Source of the DNA: Rhizobium sp. LC145
GTDB lineage: Bacteria; Pseudomonadota; Alphaproteobacteria; Rhizobiales; Rhizobiaceae
DNA length: 64,000 nucleotides
Direction of reading: 5' to 3'
NCBI RefSeq assembly: GCF_001005825.1
Contig: NZ_LBHV01000003.1
Coordinates: 496,001 to 560,000 of the forward strand
Of the stretch, positions 17,321 to 25,242 are shown piece after piece. Under the pieces are notes generated by a model. The model was given only the letters and a program-made list of their open reading frames with translations, did no database searches and was not told the origin of the DNA. How positions within the stretch are numbered: position 1 is the stretch's first letter; each line of letters begins with the position of its first letter. The translations under genes and the position numbers were made by a program.

Positions 17321-18529
17321 ATGACCGAAGTCTTCATTTACGACCATGTGCGCACCCCGCGGGGTCGCGGCAAGAAGGACGGTTCGCTGCACGAAGTGCC
17401 GTCGGTCCGCCTCGCCGCCAAGACGCTGGAAGCGATCCGCGACAGGAATGGTCTCGACACCACCACCGTCGATGACATCATCATGGGCTGCGTCGACCCG
17501 GTCATGGATGCCGGCGCCGTCATCCCCAAGGCCGCGGCCTTCGAGGCGGGCTACTCCACCCGTGCCCCCGGTATGCAGATCTCCCGCTTCTGCGCCTCCG
17601 GCCTCGATGCGGTGAATTTCGCGGCCGGCAAGGTCGCCGCCGGCTCCGACGACATCGTGATTGCCGGCGGCGTCGAGTCGATGTCGCGCGTCGGCATGGG
17701 CATGTCCGGCGGCGCCTGGTACATGGACCCGTCGGTGAACTTCCCCGCTTTCTTCATGCCGCAGGGCGTATCGGCCGATCTCATCGCCACCAAATACGGC
17801 TTCTCCCGTGATGACGTGGATGCCTATGCCGTCGAGAGCCAGAAGCGCGCCGGCAAGGCCTGGGACGCCGGCTATTTCAAGAATTCCGTCATTCCGGTGA
17901 AGGACCAGAACGGGCTCACCATCCTCGACCGCGACGAGCACATGCGCCCGACAACCGACATGCAGGCGCTGGCGAGCCTCAACCCCTCCTTCCAGATGCC
18001 GGGCGAGATGGGCGGGTTCGAAGCCGTCGGAATTCACGCCCATCCGGAAATCGAACGCATCAACTACGTCCATCACGCCGGCAATTCGTCGGGCATCGTC
18101 GATGGCGCGGCCGCCGTCCTCATCGGCTCCAGGGCGGGCGGCGAGAGCATGAACTTGAAGCCGCGCGCCCGCATCAGGGCCTTCGCCAATATCGGCTCCG
18201 ACCCGGCGCTGATGCTGACCGGCCCGGTCGATGTCACCGAAAAGCTCCTGAAGCGCTCCGGCATGAAGATTTCCGATATCGACCTCTTCGAGCTCAACGA
18301 AGCCTTCGCCGCCGTGGTTCTGCGCTATATGCAGGCCTTCGACATCAGCCATGACAGGATCAACGTCAACGGCGGCGCGATCGCCATGGGCCATCCGCTC
18401 GGCGCCACCGGCGCGATGATCCTCGGCACGGTGCTGGACGAGCTGGAACGCCGCGATTTGAACACCGCGCTGGTCACGCTCTGCATCGGCGCCGGCATGG
18501 GCACGGCGACGATCATCGAACGGGTTTGA
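17321..18529 (+). CDS. fadA: Acetyl-CoA acyltransferase (thiolase)
   Basis: A 402-residue thiolase. The acyl-accepting Cys is in ISRFCASGLDAV (about residue 89), the catalytic His in NGGAIAMGHPLGATGA, and the second Cys in LCIGAGMGTA. It catalyses the thiolytic last step of beta-oxidation. Second gene of the fad operon; it and FadB downstream should form the trifunctional-like complex. GGGAGATGACACC precedes ATG 17321. Confidence 0.95.
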   Translation: MTEVFIYDHVRTPRGRGKKDGSLHEVPSVRLAAKTLEAIRDRNGLDTTTVDDIIMGCVDPVMDAGAVIPKAAAFEAGYSTRAPGMQISRFCASGLDAVNFAAGKVAAGSDDIVIAGGVESMSRVGMGMSGGAWYMDPSVNFPAFFMPQGVSADLIATKYGFSRDDVDAYAVESQKRAGKAWDAGYFKNSVIPVKDQNGLTILDRDEHMRPTTDMQALASLNPSFQMPGEMGGFEAVGIHAHPEIERINYVHHAGNSSGIVDGAAAVLIGSRAGGESMNLKPRARIRAFANIGSDPALMLTGPVDVTEKLLKRSGMKISDIDLFELNEAFAAVVLRYMQAFDISHDRINVNGGAIAMGHPLGATGAMILGTVLDELERRDLNTALVTLCIGAGMGTATIIERV

Positions 18530-18534
18530 GGGCC

Positions 18535-18630
18535 AACCCTCCCCCTTGTGGGGAGGGTCGAGCGAAGCGAGGGGAGGGGTCTTTGGCCACGAATTCCCCT
18601 CCCCAACCCCTCCCCGCAAGGGGGAGGGGC
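18535..18630. repeat. Intergenic palindromic repeat between fadA and fadB
   Basis: Two GC-rich hairpins (CCTCCCCCTTGTGGGGAGG and CCCCTCCCCGCAAGGGGGAG) fill the gap between fadA and fadB. The element resembles those at 17056 and 31962. It separates two genes of one operon and may act as a messenger-stabilising or processing element. Confidence 0.6.
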
Positions 18631-18667
18631 TAGCCGCCAGAATTTCTAAGGGAAGAGGAATCCCGAC

Positions 18668-20884
18668 ATGAGCACCTACAAGAACTTCACCGTCGAAACC
18701 GACGCAGACGGCATCGCCCTCGTCACCTGGGACATGCCGGAAAAATCGATGAACGTCTTCACCATGGAGGTGATGGACGAGATCGAAAAGATCGTTGACG
18801 CCACGGTGGCCGACAGCGCCGTCAAGGGCGTGGTCTTCACCTCCGGCAAGTCGTCCTTTTCGGGCGGCGCCGATCTCACCATGATCAAGGGCATGTTCTC
18901 CATGCTCGCCGAGGAACAGGCGAAGGACCCGGCCAGCGCCACGCAGAAGCTCTTCGATGCCGCCGGCCGCATGTCCTGGCTCTGGCGCAAGATCGAGACC
19001 AACGGCAAGCCCTGGGTCTCGGCGATCAACGGCACCTGCATGGGCGGCGCGTTCGAGCTGTCGCTCGCCTGCCACGGCCGCGTCGCCGCCAATTCCAAGT
19101 CGGTCAAGATCGCGCTTCCGGAAGTGAAGGTCGGCATCTTCCCCGGCGCCGGCGGCACCCAGCGCGTGCCGCGCCTGGCGAACGCCCAGGATGCCCTTCA
19201 GATGATGACCACCGGCCAGAGCCTGACCGCCCAGCGCGCCAAGGCCATGGGCCTCGTGCATCAGGTGGTCGAGCCCGCCGAACTCGTCAACGCCGCGAAG
19301 CAGATGATCAAGGATGGCCTGAAGCCCGTCGCTCCGTGGGATGAGAAGGGCTTCAAGGCGCCGGGCGGCGGTGTGTGGACCCCTGCCGCGGCCCAGCTCT
19401 TCCCGGCAGCCCCCGCCATCCTCCGCCGCGAAACCGGCGGCAATTATCCGGGCGCGCTCGCCATCCTCAAATGCGTCTATGAGGGTCTGCAGCTTCCCTT
19501 CGATACCGCCCTCAAGGTCGAGCAGCGTTATTTCACGGAAATCCTGCAGACCACCGAAGCCTTCTCGATGATCCGCTCGCTCTTCGTCTCCATGCAGGAG
19601 CTCGGCAAGGGCGCTCGCCGCCCGGCCGGCATCCCGAAGACGGAGTTCAAAAAGGTGGGCGTCGTCGGCGCCGGCTTCATGGGCGCCTCGATCGCCTATG
19701 TCACGGCCGCCGCCGGCATCCCCGTCACCCTTATCGACCAAACCCAAGAAGCCGCCGACAAGGGCAAGGCCGTCTCGGAAAAGCTGGTGGCCGATTCAAT
19801 TGGTAAGGGAAGGATGACCAAGGATGAGGGCGAAAAGCTCCTCTCCCTCATCACCCCCACGCCGGATTACGCCGCCCTTTCCGATGCCTCGCTCGTCGTC
19901 GAAGCGGTCTTCGAGGACCGCGCGGTCAAGAAGGCTGTCATCGAGACGGTCGAAGCCGTCATCCCGGAAACCACGATCTTCGCCTCCAACACCTCGACGC
20001 TGCCGATCACCGGCCTTGCCGGAAATTCCAAGCGGCCGGACCAGTTCATCGGCGTGCATTTCTTCTCGCCGGTTGAAAAGATGATGCTGACCGAGGTCAT
20101 CCTCGGCGAAAAGTCGGGCGACAAGGCGCTCGCCGCAGCGCTGGATTATGTCGCGGCCATCAAGAAGACGCCCATCGTCGTCAACGATACCCGCGGCTTC
20201 TATGTCAACCGCTGCGTCTTCCGCTACATCAACGAAGCCTATGACATGCTGATCGAGGGCGTGCCGGCGGCGATGATCGAGAACGCCGCCAAGATGGCCG
20301 GCATGCCGGTCGGCCCGCTCTCCTTGAACGACGAGGTTGCCGTCGATCTCTCCCAGAAGATCATGAAGGCCTCGATCGCCGATCTCGGCCCCAACGCCGT
20401 CAAGGTGGAGCACATGGCGCTCATCGATCAGATGGTGGATGTATTCGACCGCCGCGGCCGCAAGAACGCCAAGGGCTTTTACGAATACCCGCCCAAGCCC
20501 GCCAAGAAATATCTCTGGCCGGAGCTTAAAAACCTCTTCCCGCAGAAAAAGGCCGAAGAGGTGGACGTCAACACCCTCAAGCAGCGCCTGCTGGTGACGA
20601 TCGCGCTCGAAGCCGCCCGCACCATGGAAGAAGGCATCGTGACGGACCCGCGCGAGGCCGATGTCGGCTCCATCCTCGGCTTCGGCTTCGCTCCCTATAC
20701 CGGCGGCACGCTCTCCTACATCGACGGCATGGGCGTGAAGAATTTCGTGGAACTCTGCGAAAAGCTGGCCGCCACCTACGGCGACCACTTCAAGCCGACG
20801 GAGCTGTTGAAGGACATGGCGGCCAACGGCGAGACGTTCTACGGTCGGTTCGACCCATATGGAGAGGGGAAGAAGGCGGCGTGA
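18668..20884 (+). CDS. fadB: Bifunctional enoyl-CoA hydratase / 3-hydroxyacyl-CoA dehydrogenase
   Basis: A 738-residue fused enzyme. The N-terminal crotonase domain shows FSGGADLTMIKGM, the oxyanion hole GTCMGGAFELSLAC and PEVKVGIFPGAGGTQRVPRL with the catalytic Glu. After residue ~320 the Rossmann domain begins (KVGVVGAGFMGASIA) and has the dehydrogenase signature GVHFFSPVEKMMLTEVI; two C-terminal helical domains follow. It carries out steps 2 and 3 of beta-oxidation. Last gene of the operon, followed by a terminator. Confidence 0.95.
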   Translation: MSTYKNFTVETDADGIALVTWDMPEKSMNVFTMEVMDEIEKIVDATVADSAVKGVVFTSGKSSFSGGADLTMIKGMFSMLAEEQAKDPASATQKLFDAAGRMSWLWRKIETNGKPWVSAINGTCMGGAFELSLACHGRVAANSKSVKIALPEVKVGIFPGAGGTQRVPRLANAQDALQMMTTGQSLTAQRAKAMGLVHQVVEPAELVNAAKQMIKDGLKPVAPWDEKGFKAPGGGVWTPAAAQLFPAAPAILRRETGGNYPGALAILKCVYEGLQLPFDTALKVEQRYFTEILQTTEAFSMIRSLFVSMQELGKGARRPAGIPKTEFKKVGVVGAGFMGASIAYVTAAAGIPVTLIDQTQEAADKGKAVSEKLVADSIGKGRMTKDEGEKLLSLITPTPDYAALSDASLVVEAVFEDRAVKKAVIETVEAVIPETTIFASNTSTLPITGLAGNSKRPDQFIGVHFFSPVEKMMLTEVILGEKSGDKALAAALDYVAAIKKTPIVVNDTRGFYVNRCVFRYINEAYDMLIEGVPAAMIENAAKMAGMPVGPLSLNDEVAVDLSQKIMKASIADLGPNAVKVEHMALIDQMVDVFDRRGRKNAKGFYEYPPKPAKKYLWPELKNLFPQKKAEEVDVNTLKQRLLVTIALEAARTMEEGIVTDPREADVGSILGFGFAPYTGGTLSYIDGMGVKNFVELCEKLAATYGDHFKPTELLKDMAANGETFYGRFDPYGEGKKAA

Positions 20885-20911
20885 GATTGATCAGCTATAG
20901 AATGCTACGTG

Positions 20912-20935
20912 AAAGGCCCTTCGGGGCCTTTCGTT
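20912..20935 (+). terminator. Intrinsic terminator after fadB
   Basis: Stem AAAGGCCC (20912-20919) and GGGCCTTT (20924-20931) with a TTCG tetraloop, followed by a short T-rich tail. It lies 28 bases past the fadB stop and ends the fad operon. Confidence 0.8.
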
Positions 20936-21101
20936 TGGTCGAATGAAGCAATTTAAGATGTAAGTGTTGGTTGAAAGGGGATTGCGGCGAAAATATTCGC
21001 TGACACTGTTGCTAATGTCTTGGCGGCGAGTATCTTCCTAGCCGTCCCCTTAAAAGCTCCGTTCTCAGCGAATTTTGCTGCGAAAACCAAGGAGCGTTTG
21101 A

Positions 21102-21245
21102 ATGGAATTCTACAAAATCCATCAGTTTTTTGAGATGCTGTCAGTATATAGCGGGCTACTTGGGTTTTCTTTGCAGGGTTTGATTGCTCTCGTCTTGAGA
21201 CGCAGGAGACGCCGAAGCCTCAGGCCCAAAGAGGGAGAGCATTAA
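21102..21245 (+). CDS. Small membrane protein (47 aa), coupled to next gene
   Basis: An ATG at 21102 with AAGGAG 7 bases upstream opens a 47-codon frame. The product has a short polar N-terminus (EFYKIHQFFEM), one hydrophobic segment (YSGLLGFSLQGLIALVL) and a basic tail of seven Arg within eight residues ending in PKEGEH. Its TAA stop overlaps the ATG of the following gene (TAATG at 21243-21247), strong evidence that it is translated. The positive tail predicts a cytoplasmic C-terminus. Base composition is poorer in GC than the neighbours. No function recognised. Confidence 0.6.
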   Translation: MEFYKIHQFFEMLSVYSGLLGFSLQGLIALVLRRRRRRSLRPKEGEH

Positions 21246-21577
21246 TGAGCCGTGGGATGGGCGCCGTGGAGAGGCGAGCCTTGTATTGGCTACAGCGCGA
21301 CAGTAGCGACTTACGCGGCTTCGGCTCCTCATTTGAAACGGTGACACGTCTAAGTACACCTGACCTTGCTTACCTTATTTATTTCGGATTGCCAAAAGAG
21401 CCGAGAAATTCATTCTTCCGTACGAGAGAGATTGCCGTATCAAGGGGGCAGCTAAATTCCACCAATCGCGCCCTCAACCGGCTTCTCCAAAAACAACTGG
21501 TATTCAAGGAAGAGGAAAAAGCGGCCTACAGAGCGCGAGTTTGGACTGCAGCCCCACTTGTTGAGGAGCCGTTGTAG
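21245..21577 (+). CDS. Hypothetical protein, possible winged-helix (110 aa)
   Basis: A 110-residue soluble protein in an AT-richer patch. The second half (TREIAVSRGQLNSTNRALNRLLQKQLVFKEE) resembles a helix-turn-helix plus wing of small DNA-binding proteins, but the match is by eye only. Its start overlaps the stop of the upstream membrane microprotein, so the two are translationally coupled. Gene style suggests recent acquisition. I do not recognise the family. Confidence 0.6.
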   Translation: MSRGMGAVERRALYWLQRDSSDLRGFGSSFETVTRLSTPDLAYLIYFGLPKEPRNSFFRTREIAVSRGQLNSTNRALNRLLQKQLVFKEEEKAAYRARVWTAAPLVEEPL

Positions 21578-21595
21578 CTAATAGAAAAATGCTGT

Positions 21596-21693
21596 GCTTG
21601 GATCCTCGGGTCAAGCCCGAGGATGACGAAAATGGAGGTGATGCCTCAGGATGCCATACGTGATGTCCTGCCGCCAATTTTCATTGTTTATAC
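21596..21693 (+). repeat. Inverted repeat copy A flanking GIY-YIG gene
   Basis: About 98 bases that recur inverted at 22223-22320. The first 78 bases match at roughly 85-90% by eye, with weaker similarity after that. The outer end is a small palindrome, TCCTCGGGTCAAGCCCGAGGA, followed by TGACGAAAATGGA. Together with copy B it brackets the GIY-YIG gene. Confidence 0.75.
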
Positions 21694-21746
21694 GTTGTTG
21701 TTTTAGCTCTGTTCGCTACTCGAGGATCCAATCACAAGTCCAACTC

Positions 21747-22031
21747 TCACCACAGCTCGTAATACAAATCCCGCCAGTGCGGGTTCATCGTCTCGATCAG
21801 GTCGATTTTCCATTTCCGATACCAGCGCTTCAGCGACTTCTCCCGCTGGATGGCGTCGCGGATGTCCCAATGCTCTTCATACCAGACGAGCTGCTTGCAT
21901 CCGTATTTCGAGGTGAAGCCGGGTGTTATCCCTTCGCGATGTTCCCAGATGCGGCGCTCGAGATCGGACGTTACGCCGATATAGAGCGTGCCGTGCTTGT
22001 GGTTGGTGACGATGTAGACATATCCCGTCAT
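21747..22031 (-). CDS. GIY-YIG nuclease family protein
   Basis: A 94-residue protein with the GIY-YIG fold: GYVYIVTN, then LYIGVTSDLERRIWEHR (catalytic Tyr and Arg), a downstream Glu in REKSLKRWYRKWKIDLIE and Asn in TMNPHWRDLY. This is the small stand-alone type (UPF0213-like), common as multiple copies in alphaproteobacteria; the true role is unknown. ATG 22031 is preferred to a TTG at 22067. It is bracketed by inverted repeats (21596 and 22223), so it may have arrived as a mobile cassette. Confidence 0.88.
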   Translation of the reverse strand: MTGYVYIVTNHKHGTLYIGVTSDLERRIWEHREGITPGFTSKYGCKQLVWYEEHWDIRDAIQREKSLKRWYRKWKIDLIETMNPHWRDLYYELW

Positions 22032-22094
22032 GCGAGCAGGATCGTTGTGTCGGATGCGCTTCGTCAATCCGCTGGTTTTGAGGGGCTATTCCGC

Positions 22095-22136
22095 GTTTGC
22101 GCTTGGATCCTCGGCTCAAGGCCGAGGATGACGAAA
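22095..22136 (+). repeat. Repeat copy C (42 bp, perfect inverted match to copy B)
   Basis: GTTTGCGCTTGGATCCTCGG onward through 22136 is identical over 42 bases to the complement of 22285-22326. It overlaps the region just 5' of the GIY-YIG gene. It can pair with copy B to make a long cruciform or RNA hairpin. Confidence 0.75.
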
Positions 22137-22222
22137 GAGAGGGAAGAGCAAGGGTGCCTAAAGCAGCCGCTGAATATGCCTTACCGAAACCAAGCCATGG
22201 TGAACTGAACTACTGCGATGAT

Positions 22223-22326
22223 GCGTAAACAACGAGAACTCACGGCAGGACATCACGTGTGGCACCTTAGGGCACCACTTCCATTTTCGTCATCCTCGGC
22301 CTTGAGCCGAGGATCCAAGCGCAAAC
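22223..22326 (-). repeat. Inverted repeat copy B
   Basis: Complement of the element at 21596-21693, extended outward by GTTTGC as in copy C. It contains the same palindrome (TCCTCGGCTCAAGGCCGAGGA). The three copies A, B and C around one small gene are unusual compared with the single mosaics elsewhere in the window. Confidence 0.75.
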
Positions 22327-22463
22327 AATGCCGGATCGGCATATGAGCGCTCCACCTTCTCGCGAACCAACTTTTCTGCGAGGACAACACCACCACCCCT
22401 CCCCAATCCCATCAATCACTTACCCCATTTCTCATCCCCGCTCTCCAAACCTGTGCCTATAAT

Positions 22464-22740
22464 CTCCCCGTTCCGCCCTCGGATACACCGGGAGGCGTCC
22501 CGGCGAGGCGGAACCGGCGCGGGTCATGAGGGTAGGACGCAAAACCTCATGATCCGGGTTCGCGGAAAATGGTCTCCCTCCGGCGACACGGGGAGAGATG
22601 ACGGGTTTCGGACCGGCCCATCATCTCTTGATGCCCGAAAGCGCGCGCCGGGCGTGCCTGTGCGGCACACATGGTGGCGACAGTGAATGGGTGGCGCGGG
22701 TGGTCCGTCCGGAAACGGCAAATCCTTAGCCTTAATGTCC
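22464..22740 (+). ncRNA. Candidate structured RNA in gene-free region
   Basis: No convincing gene lies between 22327 and 22942. Here a TATAAT at 22458-22463 is followed by a series of nested pairings: GTTCCGCC (22470) with GGCGGAAC (22507), CGGGA (22489) with TCCCG (22498), an 11-bp stem at 22521-22531/22545-22555 (10 of 11), GAGATGA (22595) with TCATCTC (22621), and GCCCG (22633) with CGGGC (22649). Such density of helices is more than chance GC pairing. I could not match it to RNase P, tmRNA, SRP, 6S, cobalamin, TPP, FMN or SAM-II motifs. Strand and ends are inferred. Confidence 0.4.
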
Positions 22741-22781
22741 CTTGCGCGGCCACGGCAGAGAGACTGAAGTCGCGGATAAAA

Positions 22782-22849
22782 ACCGCCGAACGGGGCGCTG
22801 AGAGGTGTCACCTAAACTAAAACTTACGAGGCAGCTTTCAGCGCCCCGT
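22782..22849 (-). terminator. Long-stem hairpin behind the PLP enzyme gene
   Basis: ACGGGGCGCTGA (22790-22801) and TCAGCGCCCCGT (22838-22849) pair perfectly over 12 bp with a 36-base loop. On the minus strand the stem is followed by GTTCGGCGGTTTTTATCC, so it could terminate transcription of the gene ending at 22943. The long loop is atypical. Confidence 0.45.
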
Positions 22850-22942
22850 CCGACTTGAAAATCTCGAGAACGCCAAGGGAGGAGTGTGCCCAAATGTCAC
22901 CTGCCGATCGCCGTGCCCCTGAGAGCTTTCGCCTTTCTTCCC

Positions 22943-24226
22943 TCACGCCCCATCCAGCGCCATCGTCAGGTCGGCGATCAGGTCGCCCGGATGCTCGATG
23001 CCGATCGAAAGCCGGATGGTCGAGTCCAGCACGCCGATCCGCTCGCGTACGTCCGCGGGCACGCCGGAATGCGTCATGGTCGCCGGGTGGCTGGCAAGCG
23101 ATTCCGTGCCGCCGAGGCTCACCGCCAGCTTGAAGATCGAAAGCGCATTGAGGAAGCGGAAGGAGGCCGGCTGACCGCCCTCGATGTCGAAGGAGAAGGT
23201 CGAGCCGCCGCCGGTGCACTGCCGGGCGAAGACTTTCCCCGTCGGCGAGGCCGGGTCGTCGAAGGGCAGGTAATGCAGCTTCTCCACCTTCGGATGATCC
23301 CGCAGGAAGGCGGCGACGGCGGCCGCATTGGCGTTCGCCTTTTCCATCCGCAGCGAAAGCGTCTCCAGCGAGCGGCCGAGCATCCAGCAGGAATGCGGGT
23401 CGAGCTGCGTGCCGATCGCGCCCCGCAGCGCCTTCACCTGTTTGATGATGGCCTTGGAGCCGAGTGCTGCGCCCGCGATCAGGTCCGAATGGCCGCCGAC
23501 ATATTTGGTCAGCGAATAGAGCGAGATATCCGCCCCGTGTTCGATCGGCCGCTGGAAGACAGGGCCGAGCAGCGTGTTGTCGCAGACGATGATCGGGCGG
23601 TGCCCCTGGACCTCGAGGATCAGCTCCGCCACCCGGCGGGTCATCGCCACATCCACCAGGCTGTTGGTGGGGTTGGCCGGCGTCTCGATCAGGATCACCG
23701 AAACGCGGCCCTTGCCCATCGCCTCCTCGGCCGCCGCCGCGACCGTCTCCTCGTTGACGCCGTCCGAAAAGCCGACCGCCGCGACCCCGAAATTGAGAAA
23801 GGTTTTCGCCAGCAGCGTCTCGGTGCCGCCATAGAGTGGCTGGGAGTGAAGGATGCTGTCGCCGGGCTTCACGAAGGTCATCAGCGTCGTGGCGATCGCC
23901 GACATGCCGGAGGAGAAGAGCGCGCAGCTTTCCGCCTGTTCGTAGACCGCCATCCGGTCCTCGACGATCTCGCTGTTCGGGTGGTTGAAACGGGAATAGA
24001 CGAGCCCCGCGCCGGTGCCGGGCGGCGGCTCGCGGCGGCCGGAAACGAAGTCGAAGAAGTCTCGGCCCTCTTCCGCCGAATGGAAGACGAAGGTGGAGGT
24101 GAGAAAGACCGGTGGCTTGACCGCGCCTTCCGAAAGCTCAGGATCGTAACCGTAATTCAGCATCTGGGTTTCGGGGTGGAGCTTGTGGTTGCCGATATGT
24201 GTCTTGGAAGGATGCGGCGCGGTCAT
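22943..24226 (-). CDS. Cystathionine gamma-synthase family PLP-dependent enzyme
   Basis: A 427-residue PLP enzyme of the Cys/Met metabolism family. Visible are the phosphate-binding [19 protein letters not shown], the cofactor Asp region VCDNTLL and the Schiff-base Lys in [28 protein letters not shown] is typical near the C-terminus. Members include cystathionine gamma-synthase, O-succinylhomoserine sulfhydrylase and methionine gamma-lyase. The sequence alone does not separate these, though the longer N-terminus fits the uncharacterised 420-430 residue alphaproteobacterial subgroup. ATG 24226 has GCAGGAGAGAG upstream. No SAM-II-like leader was seen. It is divergent from the GntR gene. Confidence 0.9.
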   Translation of the reverse strand: MTAPHPSKTHIGNHKLHPETQMLNYGYDPELSEGAVKPPVFLTSTFVFHSAEEGRDFFDFVSGRREPPPGTGAGLVYSRFNHPNSEIVEDRMAVYEQAESCALFSSGMSAIATTLMTFVKPGDSILHSQPLYGGTETLLAKTFLNFGVAAVGFSDGVNEETVAAAAEEAMGKGRVSVILIETPANPTNSLVDVAMTRRVAELILEVQGHRPIIVCDNTLLGPVFQRPIEHGADISLYSLTKYVGGHSDLIAGAALGSKAIIKQVKALRGAIGTQLDPHSCWMLGRSLETLSLRMEKANANAAAVAAFLRDHPKVEKLHYLPFDDPASPTGKVFARQCTGGGSTFSFDIEGGQPASFRFLNALSIFKLAVSLGGTESLASHPATMTHSGVPADVRERIGVLDSTIRLSIGIEHPGDLIADLTMALDGA

Positions 24227-24390
24227 GTCTCTCTCCTGCGGTGAGGAAGCTGCACACTACTCAAGGGAAATAAGGGAGCGGCCACGTCTGCCAAGGTCAG
24301 GCCGTGGTTGGGGCGGAGAAGGGCCGCGCGGCGGATAATGTCCAATGCATACCATTGACAACCTGTCGCCCCCGGATATATGAATTTCAA

Positions 24391-24415
24391 AACTGGTAAG
24401 GCCAGCTTACCAGTT
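24391..24415. promoter_or_regulatory. Perfect palindromic GntR-type operator
   Basis: AACTGGTAAG (24391-24400) and CTTACCAGTT (24406-24415) are perfect inverted arms around GCCAG, 36 bases before the GntR start. The TGGT/ACCA core is typical of the FadR subfamily. It probably autoregulates the GntR gene and may govern the TRAP/uxu genes downstream. A similar box is found at 41399-41420. Confidence 0.7.
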
Positions 24416-24450
24416 CGATGCCGAAGGAGAGCGGCGTCCGAGGAGGGTTC

Positions 24451-25194
24451 ATGTTCACGGTGGTGGAATCGCGCCGCCTTTACCGGCACGTCGCGGAGCA
24501 GATGCGCAGCCTGATCGAGCGGGGAGAATTCGCCGTGGGCGAGAAGCTGCCCGCCGAGCGCGACCTTGCCGAAATGCTTTCCGTCTCCCGCCCGACCGTC
24601 CGGGAAGCCCTGATCGTACTGGAAGTCGAGGGTTTCGTGCAGATCCGTATGGGCTCCGGCGTCTATGTGCTGCGCCGGGCCGCACCTGTGGCGCTGTTCC
24701 AGCCGGAGGATGTCGAAGGCCCCTTCGAGCTTCTGCGCGCCCGCGCCGTGGTGGAATGCGCGATCGCGGAGGAGGCTGCCCGTGTCGCGCGGCCTGACCA
24801 CATTGCCGTTCTCGATGAAAATCTCGCCCGCATGGCTGCCTCGCTCCATGACCGTCCGGCCGCCCTTGCGCTCGACCGCGCCTTCCACGTCGCCGTTGCC
24901 GGCATCATCGCCAATGCGACGCTCAACCGTTTCGTCGGCGAAATCCACGACTTGAGGCTGACGGCCTATTTCGAGCGCCTCGCCAGCCATTTCGAAAACC
25001 CGGAGACCTGGCGCGAGGCCATGGAGGAACACCGGGCCGTGCGCGATGCGATCGCCGCCGGCGACGCGCAAGGTGCGCGAAAGGCGATGCGCATCCATCT
25101 CGACAAATCGCAGTCGAGGCTGTCCGAAAGTTTCGGCGAGGAGCCGGCGGACAGCATCAAGCCTGCCGGACAGCAGAAGCTTGCCGGCGGGTAA
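24451..25194 (+). CDS. GntR/FadR-family regulator (sugar-acid type)
   Basis: A 247-residue regulator with an N-terminal winged helix (GEKLPAERDLAEMLSVSRPTV, then VEGFVQIRMGSGVYV) and an FCD effector domain (RAVVECAIAEEAAR, FHVAVAGIIANATL, EEHRAVRDAIAAGDAQGAR). The metal-binding His and Asp set of FCD domains is visible. It heads the locus for a TRAP transporter and UxuA/UxuB and so is the likely hexuronate/aldonate-responsive repressor, like UxuR or ExuR. ATG 24451 sits close behind GAGGAGGG. Confidence 0.92.
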   Translation: MFTVVESRRLYRHVAEQMRSLIERGEFAVGEKLPAERDLAEMLSVSRPTVREALIVLEVEGFVQIRMGSGVYVLRRAAPVALFQPEDVEGPFELLRARAVVECAIAEEAARVARPDHIAVLDENLARMAASLHDRPAALALDRAFHVAVAGIIANATLNRFVGEIHDLRLTAYFERLASHFENPETWREAMEEHRAVRDAIAAGDAQGARKAMRIHLDKSQSRLSESFGEEPADSIKPAGQQKLAGG

Positions 25195-25242
25195 TGACCC
25201 CGCGTGAAATGAAACTGACTTCAACCTTGGGAGGATTTGAAA

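Noticed and set aside
17285..19747. An 820-codon open frame on the minus strand across fadA and fadB
   Set aside because: It is exactly opposite two clear enzymes with complete motifs. Its protein is low-complexity (Ala, Gly, His, Asp, Arg) as expected for an antisense shadow in GC-rich DNA.
22453..22686. Short plus-strand ORF (77 codons) and overlapping minus-strand ORFs in the gene-free region
   Set aside because: Several frames are open at once and all look random; the base-pairing pattern suggests RNA rather than protein.
22886..24244. Plus-strand 452-codon frame opposite the PLP enzyme
   Set aside because: Shadow frame; the minus strand encodes the PLP-binding motifs and has a good ribosome site.
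22943..24450. SAM-II riboswitch upstream of the PLP enzyme
   Set aside because: Alphaproteobacterial met genes often have one, but the leader at 24227-24390 on the minus strand lacks the conserved pseudoknot sequences I know.
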